This document shows positions 9,072-18,014 of a stretch of 64,000 nucleotides of DNA, one piece after another. The notes beneath the pieces were generated by a model. That model ran no database searches and had not been told where the DNA came from. It saw only the letters and a list, made by a program, of their open reading frames with translations. Within the stretch, counting starts at the first letter, position 1. Every line of letters starts with the position of its first letter. The stretch lies in the NCBI GenBank assembly GCA_963736425.1, contig CAVTOX010000017.1, forward strand, positions 1 to 64,000. The letters run 5' to 3'. Both the position numbers and the translations under genes were made by a program. Origin of the DNA: Prado023 sp963736425. Lineage in GTDB: Bacteria; Actinomycetota; Actinomycetes; S36-B12; CAIYMF01.

Positions 9072-9665
9072 ATGCCTGATCCCAACTCGCTCGATCCTGC
9101 TTCCCGGCAGGCCGTCGCCGGCGTCGCCAAGTGGTGGTGGCTGCTGCTGCTCACCGGAGCCCTCTGGCTGATCATCGGCGGGATCGTCCTGCAGTTCGAC
9201 ACCCAGTCCGTGGCCACGGTGGGCTACCTCGTGGGGTTCATGCTGATCTTCACCGGCATCGAGCAGTTCCTGGTCGCCTCGGCCGTACCCGGGTGGAAGT
9301 GGGTCTGGATCCTCTTCGGCGTGTTCTTCCTCGTCGGTGGGATCTGGGCCGTGGCCAACCCGATCGGGACGAGCGCGGCCCTGGCCTCGTCCCTGGGCCT
9401 TCTGTTCGTCCTGGTCGCCATCTTCTGGTTCGTCGAGGCCTTCGCCTCCAAGGGCTCCAACCCCCTGTGGTGGCTGACCCTCCTCTCCGCGTTCGTCATG
9501 CTCGGGATGGGCATCTGGGTGGGCAGCCAGGGCCTGCTGGCCAGGGGCATCACGTTGCTGATCTTCGCCGGCTTCTGGGCGATCATGCACGGGATCGGCG
9601 ACTTCATCCGCGCCTTCCAGCTCAAGAAGCTCGGAGCCCTCGTGGAGGCCAAGGCCGCCGCCTGA
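9072..9665 (+). CDS. HdeD/DUF308 family membrane protein
   Basis: A protein of about 197 residues with six predicted membrane helices in three pairs, each with Gly- and Trp-rich turns (for example WWWLLLLTGALWLIIGGIVL and WKWVWILFGVFFLVGGIWAV). This is the DUF308 pattern of HdeD, which in enterobacteria is linked to acid resistance; its biochemical role is unknown. An AAGGAGG ribosome site at 9054-9060 would serve either TTG at 9066 or ATG at 9072. A strong hairpin follows the gene at 9703-9734. Confidence 0.8.
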   Translation: MPDPNSLDPASRQAVAGVAKWWWLLLLTGALWLIIGGIVLQFDTQSVATVGYLVGFMLIFTGIEQFLVASAVPGWKWVWILFGVFFLVGGIWAVANPIGTSAALASSLGLLFVLVAIFWFVEAFASKGSNPLWWLTLLSAFVMLGMGIWVGSQGLLARGITLLIFAGFWAIMHGIGDFIRAFQLKKLGALVEAKAAA

Positions 9666-9702
9666 TCGATCAGGGTGCCACCCGGTGCCAATCGCTCGCG
9701 CC

Positions 9703-9734
9703 GCAGCCCGGTTGGGTCCACCCAGCCGGGCTGC
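9703..9734 (+). terminator. hairpin terminator after the DUF308 gene
   Basis: The arms GCAGCCCGG and CCGGGCTGC are complementary, and inside them TTGGGT pairs with ACCCAG around a CC loop with one G-U wobble. The result is a near-continuous 15-base-pair stem with almost no loop. No U-tract follows, which is common for actinobacterial terminators. It separates the DUF308 gene from menG. Confidence 0.6.
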
Positions 9735-9814
9735 TGGCTGCCCAGGGACCGCACCCAGAGCTGCCCGGCGCGGGCGAGTTGGGCTGATCCGGAGACACCG
9801 GGGATGATTGCCCG

Positions 9815-10559
9815 GTGACCCGCGCCAGCCTCGACAAGGACCCCAAGGACGTGCAGTCGATGTTCGACCACGTCGCGGCCCGCTACGACGTGACCAATGA
9901 CGTGCTGTCCCTGGGACAGGACCGCTACTGGCGGCGCGAGGTCGTGCGCGCCGTGGCCGCCAAAGCCCGGCCAGCGGGTCCTCGACCTGGCCGCGGGGAC
10001 AGGCACCAGCTCGCTGCCGTTCGCGAAGGCCGGGGCTGCTGTGGTCTCCAGCGACTTCTCCCTGGGCATGCTCACCGAGGGCCGTAGGCGCTTCCCAGAG
10101 CTGCCGTTCGTGGCAGGGGATGCCACCACGCTGCCCTTCGCCGACGACTCCTTCGACGCCGTGACGATCTCCTTCGGCCTGCGCAACGTGGTCGACGTCG
10201 AGGGCGCGCTGGCCGAGATGCATCGGGTGACCAGGCCCGGTGGGCGCCTGGTCGTGTGTGAGTTCAGCCACCCCACGTGGGCGCCGTTCCGCACTGTCTA
10301 CGTGGAGTACCTGATGCGCGCCCTGCCGCCGGTGGCCCGGAAGGTGTCCAGTGCGCCGGAGGCCTACGTCTACCTCGCCGAGTCGATCCGCGCGTGGCCG
10401 ACCCAGCCCGAGCTGGCCGCCCAGATCGCGGCCGTCGGCTGGACCAAGCCGGCCTGGCGCAACCTCTCCGGGGGGATCGTCGCCCTGCACCGGGCCACCG
10501 CAGGGTCCGCATCCGCCCCCGGGACCGACTCCGGCGGCGAGGTCGTCGATCCCGGCTAG
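9815..10559 (+). CDS. menG: demethylmenaquinone methyltransferase (one frame break)
   Basis: MenG/UbiE adds the last methyl group of menaquinone using S-adenosylmethionine. The GTG start gives MFDHVAARYDVTNDVLSLGQ, typical of the family. The reading frame then breaks at 9962-9964, where GCC AAA GCC should read GCC AAG CCC; removing one A restores VLDLAAGTGTSS (the SAM motif) and the rest of a 247-residue protein ending just before menF. The restored protein is full length and well conserved, so I treat the break as probable sequence error. The TAG stop forms part of the menF -10 element. Confidence 0.85.
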
Positions 10560-10562
10560 AAT
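10557..10562 (+). promoter_or_regulatory. -10 element for leaderless menF
   Basis: TAGAAT at 10557-10562 is followed by exactly seven bases and then the menF GTG at 10570. This is the spacing expected when transcription starts on the first base of the gene, common in actinobacteria. No Shine-Dalgarno sequence is present. The hexamer overlaps the menG stop codon. Confidence 0.5.
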
Positions 10563-10569
10563 TCTCGCT

Positions 10570-11832
10570 GTGACCGAGTTGCGCACCACGACCCAAGGAC
10601 GGGTCGTGCGCACCGTCACCCTCGACGGGATCGACGAGGATCTGCTGGGCCTGCTTCCCGCATCCGGCGGCCATGCGTGGGTCCGCGACGGGGCCGGATT
10701 CGTCGGCTGGGGAGAAGCTGCACGGTTCACGATCTCGGGGCCCGAGCGGTTCAGCCGCGCCCAGCGCTGGTGGAGCGCCTGGTGCGAGGCGGCGCATGTG
10801 GACGACCAGGTCGGGGTACGGGGCTCCGGACCGGTGGCGTTCGCCTCGTTCACCTTCGACTCCGGTCCGCAGGAGTCGGTCGTGATCGTCCCGGCCGTCG
10901 TGGTCGGGCATCGCGCCGGTCGCACCTGGCTCACGACTGTCGAGGCCGACGGCCTCGCCGCTGCGACGCCCCCGCTTGTCGAGCGACCCATCGAGTCGGG
11001 ACCGATCCGCTGGGTGCCGGGCACCCGCCCGGTGGAGCACTGGGCCCGGGCTGTGGCCGAGGCGATCGGGCGGATCACCGCCGGGGAGCTGGACAAGGTC
11101 GTGCTCGCACGCGATGTCGTCGCCGAACTGCCCGCCCCGTTGGACGCTGCCGGACTTCTGGGACGGATGGCCTCGGCCTACCCGGACTGCTGGACGTTCA
11201 GCGTCGACGGACTGGTCGGGGCGACCCCTGAGCTGCTGGTCCGCCGCGACGGTGACCGCGTGACCTCACGCGTCCTGGCCGGCACGGTGCGTCGGCGCGG
11301 GGATGACTCCGTCGATGCGGCGCGCGCTGCGGCCCTGCTGGACTCCGACAAGGACCTGGAGGAGCACGAGTACGCCGTGCACTCGGTCGCCGAGGCGCTC
11401 GCCGCGCACTGCACCGACCTCGACGTGCCCTCGGCTCCGCACGTGCTGTCGCTGGCCAACGTCCAGCACCTGGCCACTGATGTGACCGGCATGCTCGCCG
11501 ACGGGGCCTCGGCCCTGGCCCTGGCCGCGTCCCTGCACCCGACCGCGGCGGTCTGCGGGACACCCACCGAGCGCGCCGCCGCCCTGATCCGCGAGCTCGA
11601 GGGCCTGGATCGCGGCCGCTACGCGGGACCGGTGGGCTGGATCGACGCACGCGGAGACGGCGAGTTCGGGATCGCCCTGCGGTGCGCCGCGGTCGAGGAC
11701 ACCGAGCGGGGGGCCGCCACCCGGCTGCGGCTCTACGCCGGGTGCGGGATCGTCACCGGCTCGACGGCCGAGGGCGAGATCGCGGAGTCCGAGGCCAAGC
11801 TCGACGCGGTGCGCCGGGCCCTGGAGGCCTGA
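10570..11832 (+). CDS. menF: isochorismate synthase
   Basis: The enzyme isomerises chorismate to isochorismate, the first committed step to menaquinone. The 420-residue product has the chorismate-binding fold in its C-terminal part: GELDKVVLARDVV, LAGTVRRR, HPTAAVCGTPTERAA, GRYAGPVGWID and YAGCGIVTGSTAEGE. I call it MenF rather than a siderophore-type synthase from the surrounding men genes. The GTG start is chosen from the leaderless promoter geometry and from the conserved length. It lies directly after menG on the plus strand. Confidence 0.9.
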   Translation: MTELRTTTQGRVVRTVTLDGIDEDLLGLLPASGGHAWVRDGAGFVGWGEAARFTISGPERFSRAQRWWSAWCEAAHVDDQVGVRGSGPVAFASFTFDSGPQESVVIVPAVVVGHRAGRTWLTTVEADGLAAATPPLVERPIESGPIRWVPGTRPVEHWARAVAEAIGRITAGELDKVVLARDVVAELPAPLDAAGLLGRMASAYPDCWTFSVDGLVGATPELLVRRDGDRVTSRVLAGTVRRRGDDSVDAARAAALLDSDKDLEEHEYAVHSVAEALAAHCTDLDVPSAPHVLSLANVQHLATDVTGMLADGASALALAASLHPTAAVCGTPTERAAALIRELEGLDRGRYAGPVGWIDARGDGEFGIALRCAAVEDTERGAATRLRLYAGCGIVTGSTAEGEIAESEAKLDAVRRALEA

Positions 11833-11858
11833 GGTCGCGTCGGGGGCCGCTGCCAGAC

Positions 11859-11874
11859 ATACCCCATAGGGTAT
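11859..11874 (+). promoter_or_regulatory. CsoR/CstR-type operator before the rhodanese gene
   Basis: ATACCCCATAGGGTAT is a palindrome with ATACCC/GGGTAT arms and a four-base centre, the form bound by CsoR-family repressors. CstR members of that family sense persulfides and control rhodaneses. TATTAT at 11872-11877, a likely -10 element, overlaps the right arm, so binding would block transcription of the rhodanese gene starting at 11925. A 14/16 identical site lies upstream of cydA at 61290-61305. Confidence 0.65.
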
Positions 11875-11924
11875 TATTCTCGCCAGTTGCGCGCGCCTGA
11901 CGCGCACCGGTCCTGGAGGTCATC

Positions 11925-12338
11925 ATGGGGTTCTTCGCCAACCTGTTCGGCACCGGTGAGAAGGTCGACACCAGCGCCGCCACGCTCAAGCCGCAGGGCG
12001 TCAAGGTCGTCGATGTCCGCTCGCGCGGGGAGTACCAGGCCGGGCACATCGCCGGGGCCAAGAGCATGGACGTGAGCTCGTCGGACTTTGCCCAGGCCGT
12101 GAAGCGGCTCAACGCGAAGCAGACCTACCTCGTGTACTGCCAGAGCGGGAGCCGCTCGTCGCGAGCGGCGGGCGCGATGCGCGCAGCCGGCCTGACGGTG
12201 CTCGACGGAGGCGGCATGAGCAAGATGAAGTCACAACGGCTGGACTCATCGGCCCCTGATCCCAGGGAGCGGCGCGGAGCGCAGGGGCGGGCTCGCTCGC
12301 CCTCCGCTGGGTTCCTGCGCGAACCGGGTGCGCCCTGA
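11925..12338 (+). CDS. rhodanese-like sulfurtransferase
   Basis: Single-domain rhodanese, which transfers sulfane sulfur between thiols. The active-site loop is VYCQSGSRSS with the catalytic cysteine at residue 72; VVDVRSRGEYQAGHIAGA is the conserved first half. The fold should end near residue 105 (VLDGGGMSKMK). The remaining 30 residues are Arg/Pro-rich and unlike the family. A one-base shift near 12231 would give HNGWTHRP, which resembles a normal rhodanese end, but that frame has no early stop. Gene end and menD end are only 10 bases apart, converging. The CsoR/CstR-type operator upstream suggests induction by reactive sulfur. Confidence 0.82.
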   Translation: MGFFANLFGTGEKVDTSAATLKPQGVKVVDVRSRGEYQAGHIAGAKSMDVSSSDFAQAVKRLNAKQTYLVYCQSGSRSSRAAGAMRAAGLTVLDGGGMSKMKSQRLDSSAPDPRERRGAQGRARSPSAGFLREPGAP

Positions 12339-12348
12339 ATGGACTGCG

Positions 12349-14161
12349 TCACATCTGAGGTCCGGACAGCCGTGCAGCCACGGTGCTGCGAACCGAGCCC
12401 ATCAGCAGCGCTTCGGCCGCCCGGTCGGGGACATGGGCCACGACCACGTGCACCCCTCCTGCAGACACGGCGTCGGTGAGCGCCTGCTCGAGGCCGCCGG
12501 AGTCCGCAATCGCGACCGCGGACACCCCCGCGGCCTGCGCCACCGCCACGAGATCCCGGCCCAACGGGGTCCCGAACACGCGCTCGAAGGACCCTGCGAA
12601 CTCCGGGCGACCCTGTTCGAGCTGGTGGAAGATGCCACCGCCGTCGTTGTCCGCGACGACGATCACGAGGTCAGGCTGCGGCTCGTCGGCGCCGACCAGC
12701 AGCCCGTTGTGGTCGTGCAGGAGGGCCAGATCGCCCATGAGGGCAAGGGCCGGGCCACCGCCCAGCTCCTGATGGGCCAGCGCCGCGCCCCACGCGGTGG
12801 AGACCAGCCCGTCGATCCCGTTGGCGCCCCGGTTGCTGATCACGCGCAGGCCATCGCGCCGGCCGGCGAACATCTCCACCTGGCGAACGGGCCAGGACGC
12901 CGCGACGAGGAGCAGGGCGTCGTCGGGGGCCCGGTTCCAGACGTGGGCGGCCACGGCGGACCCGGTGAGGCCGACGGTACCGGCCAGCTCCTCGGCCACG
13001 ACCTCGGCCAGCCACCGTGTCTGCAGCCTGCCATTCGGCGAGCCACATGGGATCGGTCGTGAACTCGATGGGAGGCAGTGGGATCCCAGTGAGCACCCGC
13101 TCGGCCGTGCGCAGCGGGTCGCACACCTCACGACCCACGGTGGGCAGCTCGATCGCCACATGCCGCCCGGACTGCCTGATGAGGTCCATCGTGGGCCGGG
13201 ACAGGCCGAACTGCCCCACGGTGAGCACGAGGTCCGGGGTGTGGTCCGCCAGGAATCCCGCACTGCCCAGCACGAGCACCCCGTGGCCGAGGGCAGTCGG
13301 GGCGCCGTGCAGGTTGGCCGATGGCTCACCGATGATCGGCCAGCCGCAGGCCTCGGCCAGGGCGGCCAGCCACTGGTGGTGCCCGCGCAGGGACGTGCAC
13401 GGCAGGTCGCCGGCGAGGATGACTCCCCGGGTGGGCAGGTCGCCGAGCACCTCCCGGGCATCGCGGACGTCACAACCGGTGAGCGGTGGGCGACGCGGCC
13501 GGGGAGGGGAGTAGCCCTCGGCGTCGGCGTCCGGCGTGCCCGACTGATCGGCGTCGTCAGGGTCAGGGACGAGCGGGAGCCGGAACCCGACGTTGAGGTG
13601 GACCGGTCCGGCGTGCGGCATCACGACCTGGCCGAGGCCGCCCGACGCGACGGCGGGCGGCCCCACTGCCGCCGCGATGGCCATCCCCGCCGAGGCGCGG
13701 GCCGCGCGCTGGGCGGCGTCCGGATCCTCCAGGTCGATCCGGCGGGCGGCACCCAGGTCGGCGAAGAACCGCACGTTCCGGCCGAAGAACTCCACCTGGT
13801 CGATCGTCTGAGGTGCGCCCACGCCCCGCGATTCGACCGGCCGATCGGCGCTGAGGACCACGAGCGGGATCGCGCTGTACGAAGCCTCCACGACCGCTGG
13901 CGCGAGGTTGGCCACGGCCGTGCCCGAGGTGCAGATCACAGCGACCGGCGTCCCCGAGACCTTGGCCAGACCGAGGGCCAGGAACCCTGCCGAGCGCTCG
14001 TCGATCCGAACGTGCAGGCGGATCCGGCCCGCACGTTCCAGGCGAAGGGCCTCGAAGGCCAGCGGGGCGGAGCGCGACCCCGGCGCGAGGACGACCTCGC
14101 GCACGCCCTGATGGATCAACTCAGTCAGGAGGGCGCGCGCCAGCGCGGTGGCCGGGTTCAC
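12349..14161 (-). CDS. menD: MenD, SEPHCHC synthase (one frame break)
   Basis: MenD is the thiamine-diphosphate enzyme that adds succinic semialdehyde (from 2-oxoglutarate) to isochorismate. Restored length is 603 residues. The N-terminus has REVVLAPGSRSAPLAFEA, and the cofactor-binding part has GDLALLHDHNGLL and DNDGGGIFHQLEQ. The frame changes near 13018-13028: before it the protein reads MWLAEWQAADT, after it RWLAEVVAEELAG, which requires dropping one base. The GTG start at 14161 gives the usual N-terminus. Both halves are highly conserved, so a sequence error is likelier than a dead gene. It lies last in the menB-menC-menD run on the minus strand. Confidence 0.85.
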
Positions 14162-14216
14162 GGGAGGACGACCAGAGCCACAGTCGGCTCCGGAGTCGGC
14201 ACCCGCTCATCAATTC

Positions 14217-14252
14217 GGGTGCAACTTGCTGTTCTTGCAGCAAGACGCACCC
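14217..14252. terminator. stem-loop between menC and menD
   Basis: GGGTGC (14217-14222) pairs with GCACCC (14247-14252), and CTTGCTG (14225-14231) pairs with CAGCAAG (14238-14244), with small internal mismatches and a six-base loop. It lies 56 bases before the menD start on the minus strand. It could be a terminator or attenuator after menC, or a structure in the menD leader; no U-tract follows. Confidence 0.45.
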
Positions 14253-14260
14253 AAGTTCGC

Positions 14261-14310
14261 GGGGACTGGGGACCCCGGGTTGGGGACCGCGGGACTGGGG
14301 ACGGCGGGTC
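14261..14310 (+). repeat. G-rich tandem repeat, three copies of about 15 bases
   Basis: TGGGGACCCCGGGT, TGGGGACCGCGGGAC and TGGGGACGGCGGGTC follow one another from 14267 to 14310, preceded by another GGGGAC. The plus strand has at least seven runs of three or four G in 48 bases, enough for a G-quadruplex. It lies between menC and menD, so the menC-menD transcript would carry the C-rich strand. Confidence 0.6.
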
Positions 14311-14324
14311 ACGGGCACGGCGCG

Positions 14325-15457
14325 CTAGATCACCGAGAGCAGGCGGGCACAGCGGGCAAGTCGCTCCCGCCACCACATGGTCTGCTCGCCACCGAGCGCA
14401 TCGGCTGCGCGACCGAGGGCCTGCTCGTCGGGCAGGCGTCGGGTGACGGCCATCTGCCCGTCGCGCGGGATGAGGGTGGTCGCACTGACGTCACCATCGA
14501 GCAGGAGCCCGGTGCCCAAGCCGGCCGCACCGGCAAGGTCAGGCACCGCGGCGGCCAGGGCGAGCCCCGCGCACAGCCCCACGGAGGTGTTCATCTCGCT
14601 GGACACCACGACGGGCAGCCCGATCTCCTCGATCAGGGACAGGGCGCGGGCGACCCCGCCGACCGGGGCCACCTTGACGATCAGGACGTCACCGGCCGAG
14701 CGCAGTGACGCGGCCAGGTCGTCGGCATACAGGTCACGCGCGCGCCGGAGGCCCTCGTCGACAGCGATGCGGACGCTCCACCTCGTCGTCGACCAGGCGG
14801 TAGCGCAGCTCGGCCAGCTCGGTGGTGGTGCGGCACGGCTGCTCGAAGTAGTCCAGGACGGGGCCGAACTCGGCGGCGAACATGCGAGCCGCCCGTCGCG
14901 CCTCGGTGACCGTCCAGGCGCCATTGGCGTCCAGGCGGATCAGGGGGTCGCGCACCCCGGCCTCGGACAGTGCCGCGCGCACGGTTGCGACGCGGGCAAG
15001 GTCGTCGGCCAGGGCCGACCCCGGCTCGGCGACCTTGACCTTGAACGTGGTGGCACCCGTCTGTGCCACGGCATCGGTCACGTAGCCGGCAATGTCCTGC
15101 GGCGCGAGCGCCGGCACCACGACGTTGACCGGGACGTGGCTGCGAACCGGCTCCGGCCAGGTGCCCCACGCGGCCTCGACAGCGGCGGCGAGCCAGCGGG
15201 CGGCCTCCCAGTCGTCGTACTCGGGGAACGGAGCCCACTCACCCCACCCGGACGGGCCGCAGAACAGCATGCCCTCGCGGTGCTCGACCTGCCCGGAAGC
15301 GACGGTTGAGCGGCACCCGGAACGGCACGGCCACGGCCGCCAGGGCCGAGGGACTCAACTCGGGCAGGACCGGCCGGCCGGGCCGCGACGGCGGGGCATT
15401 CGTCGGGCCCGGTGCCTGCGTGGCGGTCGGGGTCGTGGTCGTCGGGTCAGCGGCCAT
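14325..15457 (-). CDS. menC: o-succinylbenzoate synthase (two frame breaks)
   Basis: MenC dehydrates SHCHC to o-succinylbenzoate; it belongs to the enolase superfamily. The restored protein is 376 residues. Visible are GWGEWAPFPEY, the Lys motif TTFKVKVAEPG, RLDANGAWTV and the final-domain sequence VVVSSEMNTSVGL. There are two breaks: near 15300 (FRVPLNRRF then VEHREGMLFCGPSGWGEW, one extra G) and near 14781 (LVDDEV then VRIAVDEG, one extra G). Start is ATG 15457 or GTG 15466, the latter overlapping the menB stop. Catalytic segments are intact on both sides, so error is likelier than decay. Confidence 0.8.
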
Positions 15458-15462
15458 GGGCG

Positions 15463-16386
15463 TCACGGCCGCTTCGGGAACTTGGCGAAGTCCGGGGTGC
15501 GCTTGCCGGTGTAGGCATCGCGGCCCTCCTGGGCCTCCTCGGTCATGTAGAAGAGCAGCGTCGCATCTCCGGCCAGCTGTTGGATGCCCGCCAGCCCGTC
15601 GTCCACGGCGTTGTGCGAGGCCTTGAGCATCCGCAGCGCCAGCGGCGACATCGTGAGCATCTCGCGCGCCCACGCCATGGTCTCCTCCTCGAGGTCCGCC
15701 AGCGGCACGACCTGGTTGACCAGGCCCCACTCGTAGGCCTGCTCGGCGCCGTACTGGCGGCACAGGAACCACACCTCGCGGGAGCGCTTCTGCCCGATCT
15801 GGCGGGCCAGCAGGCCAGAACCGTAACCGCCGTCGAAGGAGCCGACCTTCGGGCCGGTCTGGCCGAACCGGGCGTTGTCCGCGGCGATGCTCAGGTCGCA
15901 GCAGATGTGCAGCACGTGCCCGCCGCCCATCGCGTACCCGGCGACCATCGCGACGACCGGCTTCGGGAGCCGGCGGATCTGGACCTGGAGGTCCAGCACG
16001 TTGAGCCGACCGATGCCCTTGTGGGCGACCTCGTCGTCGCCGATGTAGCCGTCGTTGCCGCGGATGCGCTGGTCGCCGCCGGAGCAGAACGCCCAGTCCC
16101 CCTGGCCGGTCAGGATGATCACGCCGACCCGGTCGTCGTCGCGTGCGAGGTTGAAGGCCGCCTGGAGCTCGAACAGGGTTTGCGGCCGGAACGCGTTGCG
16201 CACCTCCGGACGGTTGATGGTGATCTTGGCCACGCCGTCGCCGGAGAGCTCGTACTTGATGTCGGACCAGTCGCCCACCGGCTCCCAGTCGGCACCCGGG
16301 CGGACCGTCGAGACCGACGGGTCCGCGTAGGCCGGGCTGGCCTTCGTGACGACAGGAATCGAGGCGTAACGGTCACGGGTGTCCAC
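15463..16386 (-). CDS. menB: 1,4-dihydroxy-2-naphthoyl-CoA synthase
   Basis: MenB is a crotonase-fold enzyme that closes the second ring of the naphthoquinone from o-succinylbenzoyl-CoA. The 307-residue product carries the oxyanion-hole sequences FCSGGDQRIRG and VAGYAMGGGHVLHI, the family segment GPKVGSFDGGYGSG, and ends YTGKRTPDFAKFPKRP, which is the classic MenB C-terminus. The start is GTG at 16386, seven bases after a TACCCT -10 element, so it is probably leaderless. It begins the menB-menC-menD run. Confidence 0.96.
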   Translation of the reverse strand: MDTRDRYASIPVVTKASPAYADPSVSTVRPGADWEPVGDWSDIKYELSGDGVAKITINRPEVRNAFRPQTLFELQAAFNLARDDDRVGVIILTGQGDWAFCSGGDQRIRGNDGYIGDDEVAHKGIGRLNVLDLQVQIRRLPKPVVAMVAGYAMGGGHVLHICCDLSIAADNARFGQTGPKVGSFDGGYGSGLLARQIGQKRSREVWFLCRQYGAEQAYEWGLVNQVVPLADLEEETMAWAREMLTMSPLALRMLKASHNAVDDGLAGIQQLAGDATLLFYMTEEAQEGRDAYTGKRTPDFAKFPKRP

Positions 16387-16393
16387 GGTCCAC

Positions 16394-16399
16394 AGGGTA
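16394..16399 (-). promoter_or_regulatory. -10 element for leaderless menB
   Basis: On the minus strand TACCCT (16399-16394) is followed by seven bases and the menB GTG. The geometry matches that of menF and the phosphatase gene at 62385. No Shine-Dalgarno sequence is visible. Confidence 0.45.
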
Positions 16400-16423
16400 G
16401 GGCACCAGTGGGTCCTCGGCTGC

Positions 16424-16448
16424 GAACCGCGGTTCCCCGACCTGTCGG
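16424..16448. promoter_or_regulatory. paired palindromes between menB and an ABC exporter
   Basis: GAACCGCGGTTC (16424-16435) is a perfect 12-base palindrome, and one base later comes CCGAC-CT-GTCGG (16437-16448). They sit midway between two divergent starts (16386 and 16486). They look like operator sites for a dimeric repressor, but the regulator is unknown. A CAGAAT -10 element at 16474-16479, six bases before the ABC gene ATG, lies downstream of them. Confidence 0.4.
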
Positions 16449-16485
16449 CAGCAGATCGTGTGATCGCAGGGACCAGAATGAAGTC

Positions 16486-17289
16486 ATGACGTCCTCCGAG
16501 GTCGGCATTGGGTCCGCAGTCGTCGTCGATCAGCTCACGGTGGTCCGGGGCGGCACCACCGCGCTCAAGGGCGTGCGCTTCGCCCTCGAGCCCGGCACGC
16601 TCACGGGCCTGCTCGGGCCGTCAGGGGCGGGCAAGACCACCCTGATGCGCGCGATCGTCGGGGTGCAGATCATCACAGGGGGCACCGTGACCGTCCTCGG
16701 CCGGCCAGCCGGGGTCGCGGCGCTGCGCGATCGCGTCGGATATGTCACGCAGGACCCGAGTGTCTACCCGGACCTGTCGGTCCGCCAGAACCTCCGGTAC
16801 TTCGCGAAGGTCCTTGGCGCACCCAGCTCCGACATCGATCGCGTTCTCGAGGAGGTTCAGCTGCAGCCGCAGGCCGAACAGGTCGTGTCCACGCTCTCGG
16901 GCGGCGAGCGTTCGCGGGTCTCGCTGGCCACCGCGCTCCTCGGCAACCCTGAGCTCCTGGTGCTCGACGAGCCGACGGTGGGGCTGGATCCCGTGCTGCG
17001 CCGCGACCTCTGGGACCTCTTCGGGCGGCTCGCCGAGCGCGGCGTCACCCTGCTCGTCTCGAGCCACGTCATGGATGAGGCCACGCGCTGCCATCGCCTG
17101 CTCCTGCTCCGCCAGGCCGAGCTCCTCGCGGACGGCACGCTGGCCCAGCTCCAGGAGCTGACGGGCCAGGCCGACCCGGAGCAGGTCTTCCTGCACCTGA
17201 TCGACAACGGGGTCCAGGGACCACTCGGCGGCCCGGCCAAGGATCTGCCGGGTGGCGTCGACCCCGAGGCACAGGGGAGGACGGCATGA
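16486..17289 (+). CDS. ABC transporter ATP-binding protein
   Basis: A 267-residue ABC ATPase: Walker A GPSGAGKTT, Q-loop VGYVTQDP, signature LSGGERSRVS, Walker B LLVLDEPTVGLDP and H-loop SSHVMDEA. This sequence type is found in two-gene exporters of the drug/antibiotic class. The C-terminal extension is short and lacks a membrane part. Its stop overlaps the start of the permease gene (ATGA), so the two are made together. Substrate unknown. Confidence 0.92.
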   Translation: MTSSEVGIGSAVVVDQLTVVRGGTTALKGVRFALEPGTLTGLLGPSGAGKTTLMRAIVGVQIITGGTVTVLGRPAGVAALRDRVGYVTQDPSVYPDLSVRQNLRYFAKVLGAPSSDIDRVLEEVQLQPQAEQVVSTLSGGERSRVSLATALLGNPELLVLDEPTVGLDPVLRRDLWDLFGRLAERGVTLLVSSHVMDEATRCHRLLLLRQAELLADGTLAQLQELTGQADPEQVFLHLIDNGVQGPLGGPAKDLPGGVDPEAQGRTA

Positions 17290-18014
17290 ACCTCCACCTG
17301 ACCCTGGCCACCGCCCAGCGGGTGCTGGCCCAGATCCGTCACGACCACCGGACGATGGCGCTGCTCGTGGCCGTCCCCTCTCTGCTGATGACGCTGCTGT
17401 GGTGGATCTACGAGGGCGGTCGGATCTTCGACCAGGTCGGCGCCCCGCTGCTGGGCATCTTCCCGCTGATCATCATGTTCCTGATCACGTCCGTGACCAC
17501 CCTGCGGGAGCGGACGTCCGGAACGCTTGAGCGGCTGATGACGATGCCGATCGGCCGGGCGGACTTCGTCGTGGGCTACGCGCTCGCGCTGGGGTTCGCC
17601 GCCCTGATCCAGACCAGCGTCGTGGCGACCTACGCGATCGTCGTGCTCGACCTTCAGGTCGTCGGACCGGAGTGGATGCTGGTCGGCGTCTCGGTGCTCT
17701 CGGCGATCCTGGGCGTCACGATGGGGCTGGCGTCGAGCTCCCTGGCCCGCACGGAGTTCCAGGCAGTGCAGTTCATGCCGGCGCTGATCCTGCCGCAGCT
17801 GCTGCTGTGCGGGCTGCTCGTCCCCCGCGAGCTGATGCCACCGGCGGCCGAGTTCATCTCGGCCTTCCTGCCGCTGAGCTACGCCGTGGATGCGGTCAAG
17901 GAGGTGGCCAGGCTCCCAGACCCGACGATCGGGTCGGAGGTTGCGATCATCTGCGTGTTCATCGTCGGCCTGTTGGCCCTCGGGGTCACGACGTTGAAGC
18001 GCCGGTCGGCGTAG
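17286..18014 (+). CDS. ABC-2 type permease
   Basis: A 242-residue membrane protein with about six hydrophobic helices and the ABC-2 permease feature LRERTSGTLERLMTMPIGRADFVVGY after the second helix. It is the membrane partner of the overlapping ATPase gene. The C-terminal LPLSYAVDAVKEVAR is typical of YhhJ/DrrB-like permeases, which export drugs or lipids. The actual substrate cannot be told. The 244 bases after it lead to an SOS-controlled gene. Confidence 0.88.
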   Translation: MNLHLTLATAQRVLAQIRHDHRTMALLVAVPSLLMTLLWWIYEGGRIFDQVGAPLLGIFPLIIMFLITSVTTLRERTSGTLERLMTMPIGRADFVVGYALALGFAALIQTSVVATYAIVVLDLQVVGPEWMLVGVSVLSAILGVTMGLASSSLARTEFQAVQFMPALILPQLLLCGLLVPRELMPPAAEFISAFLPLSYAVDAVKEVARLPDPTIGSEVAIICVFIVGLLALGVTTLKRRSA

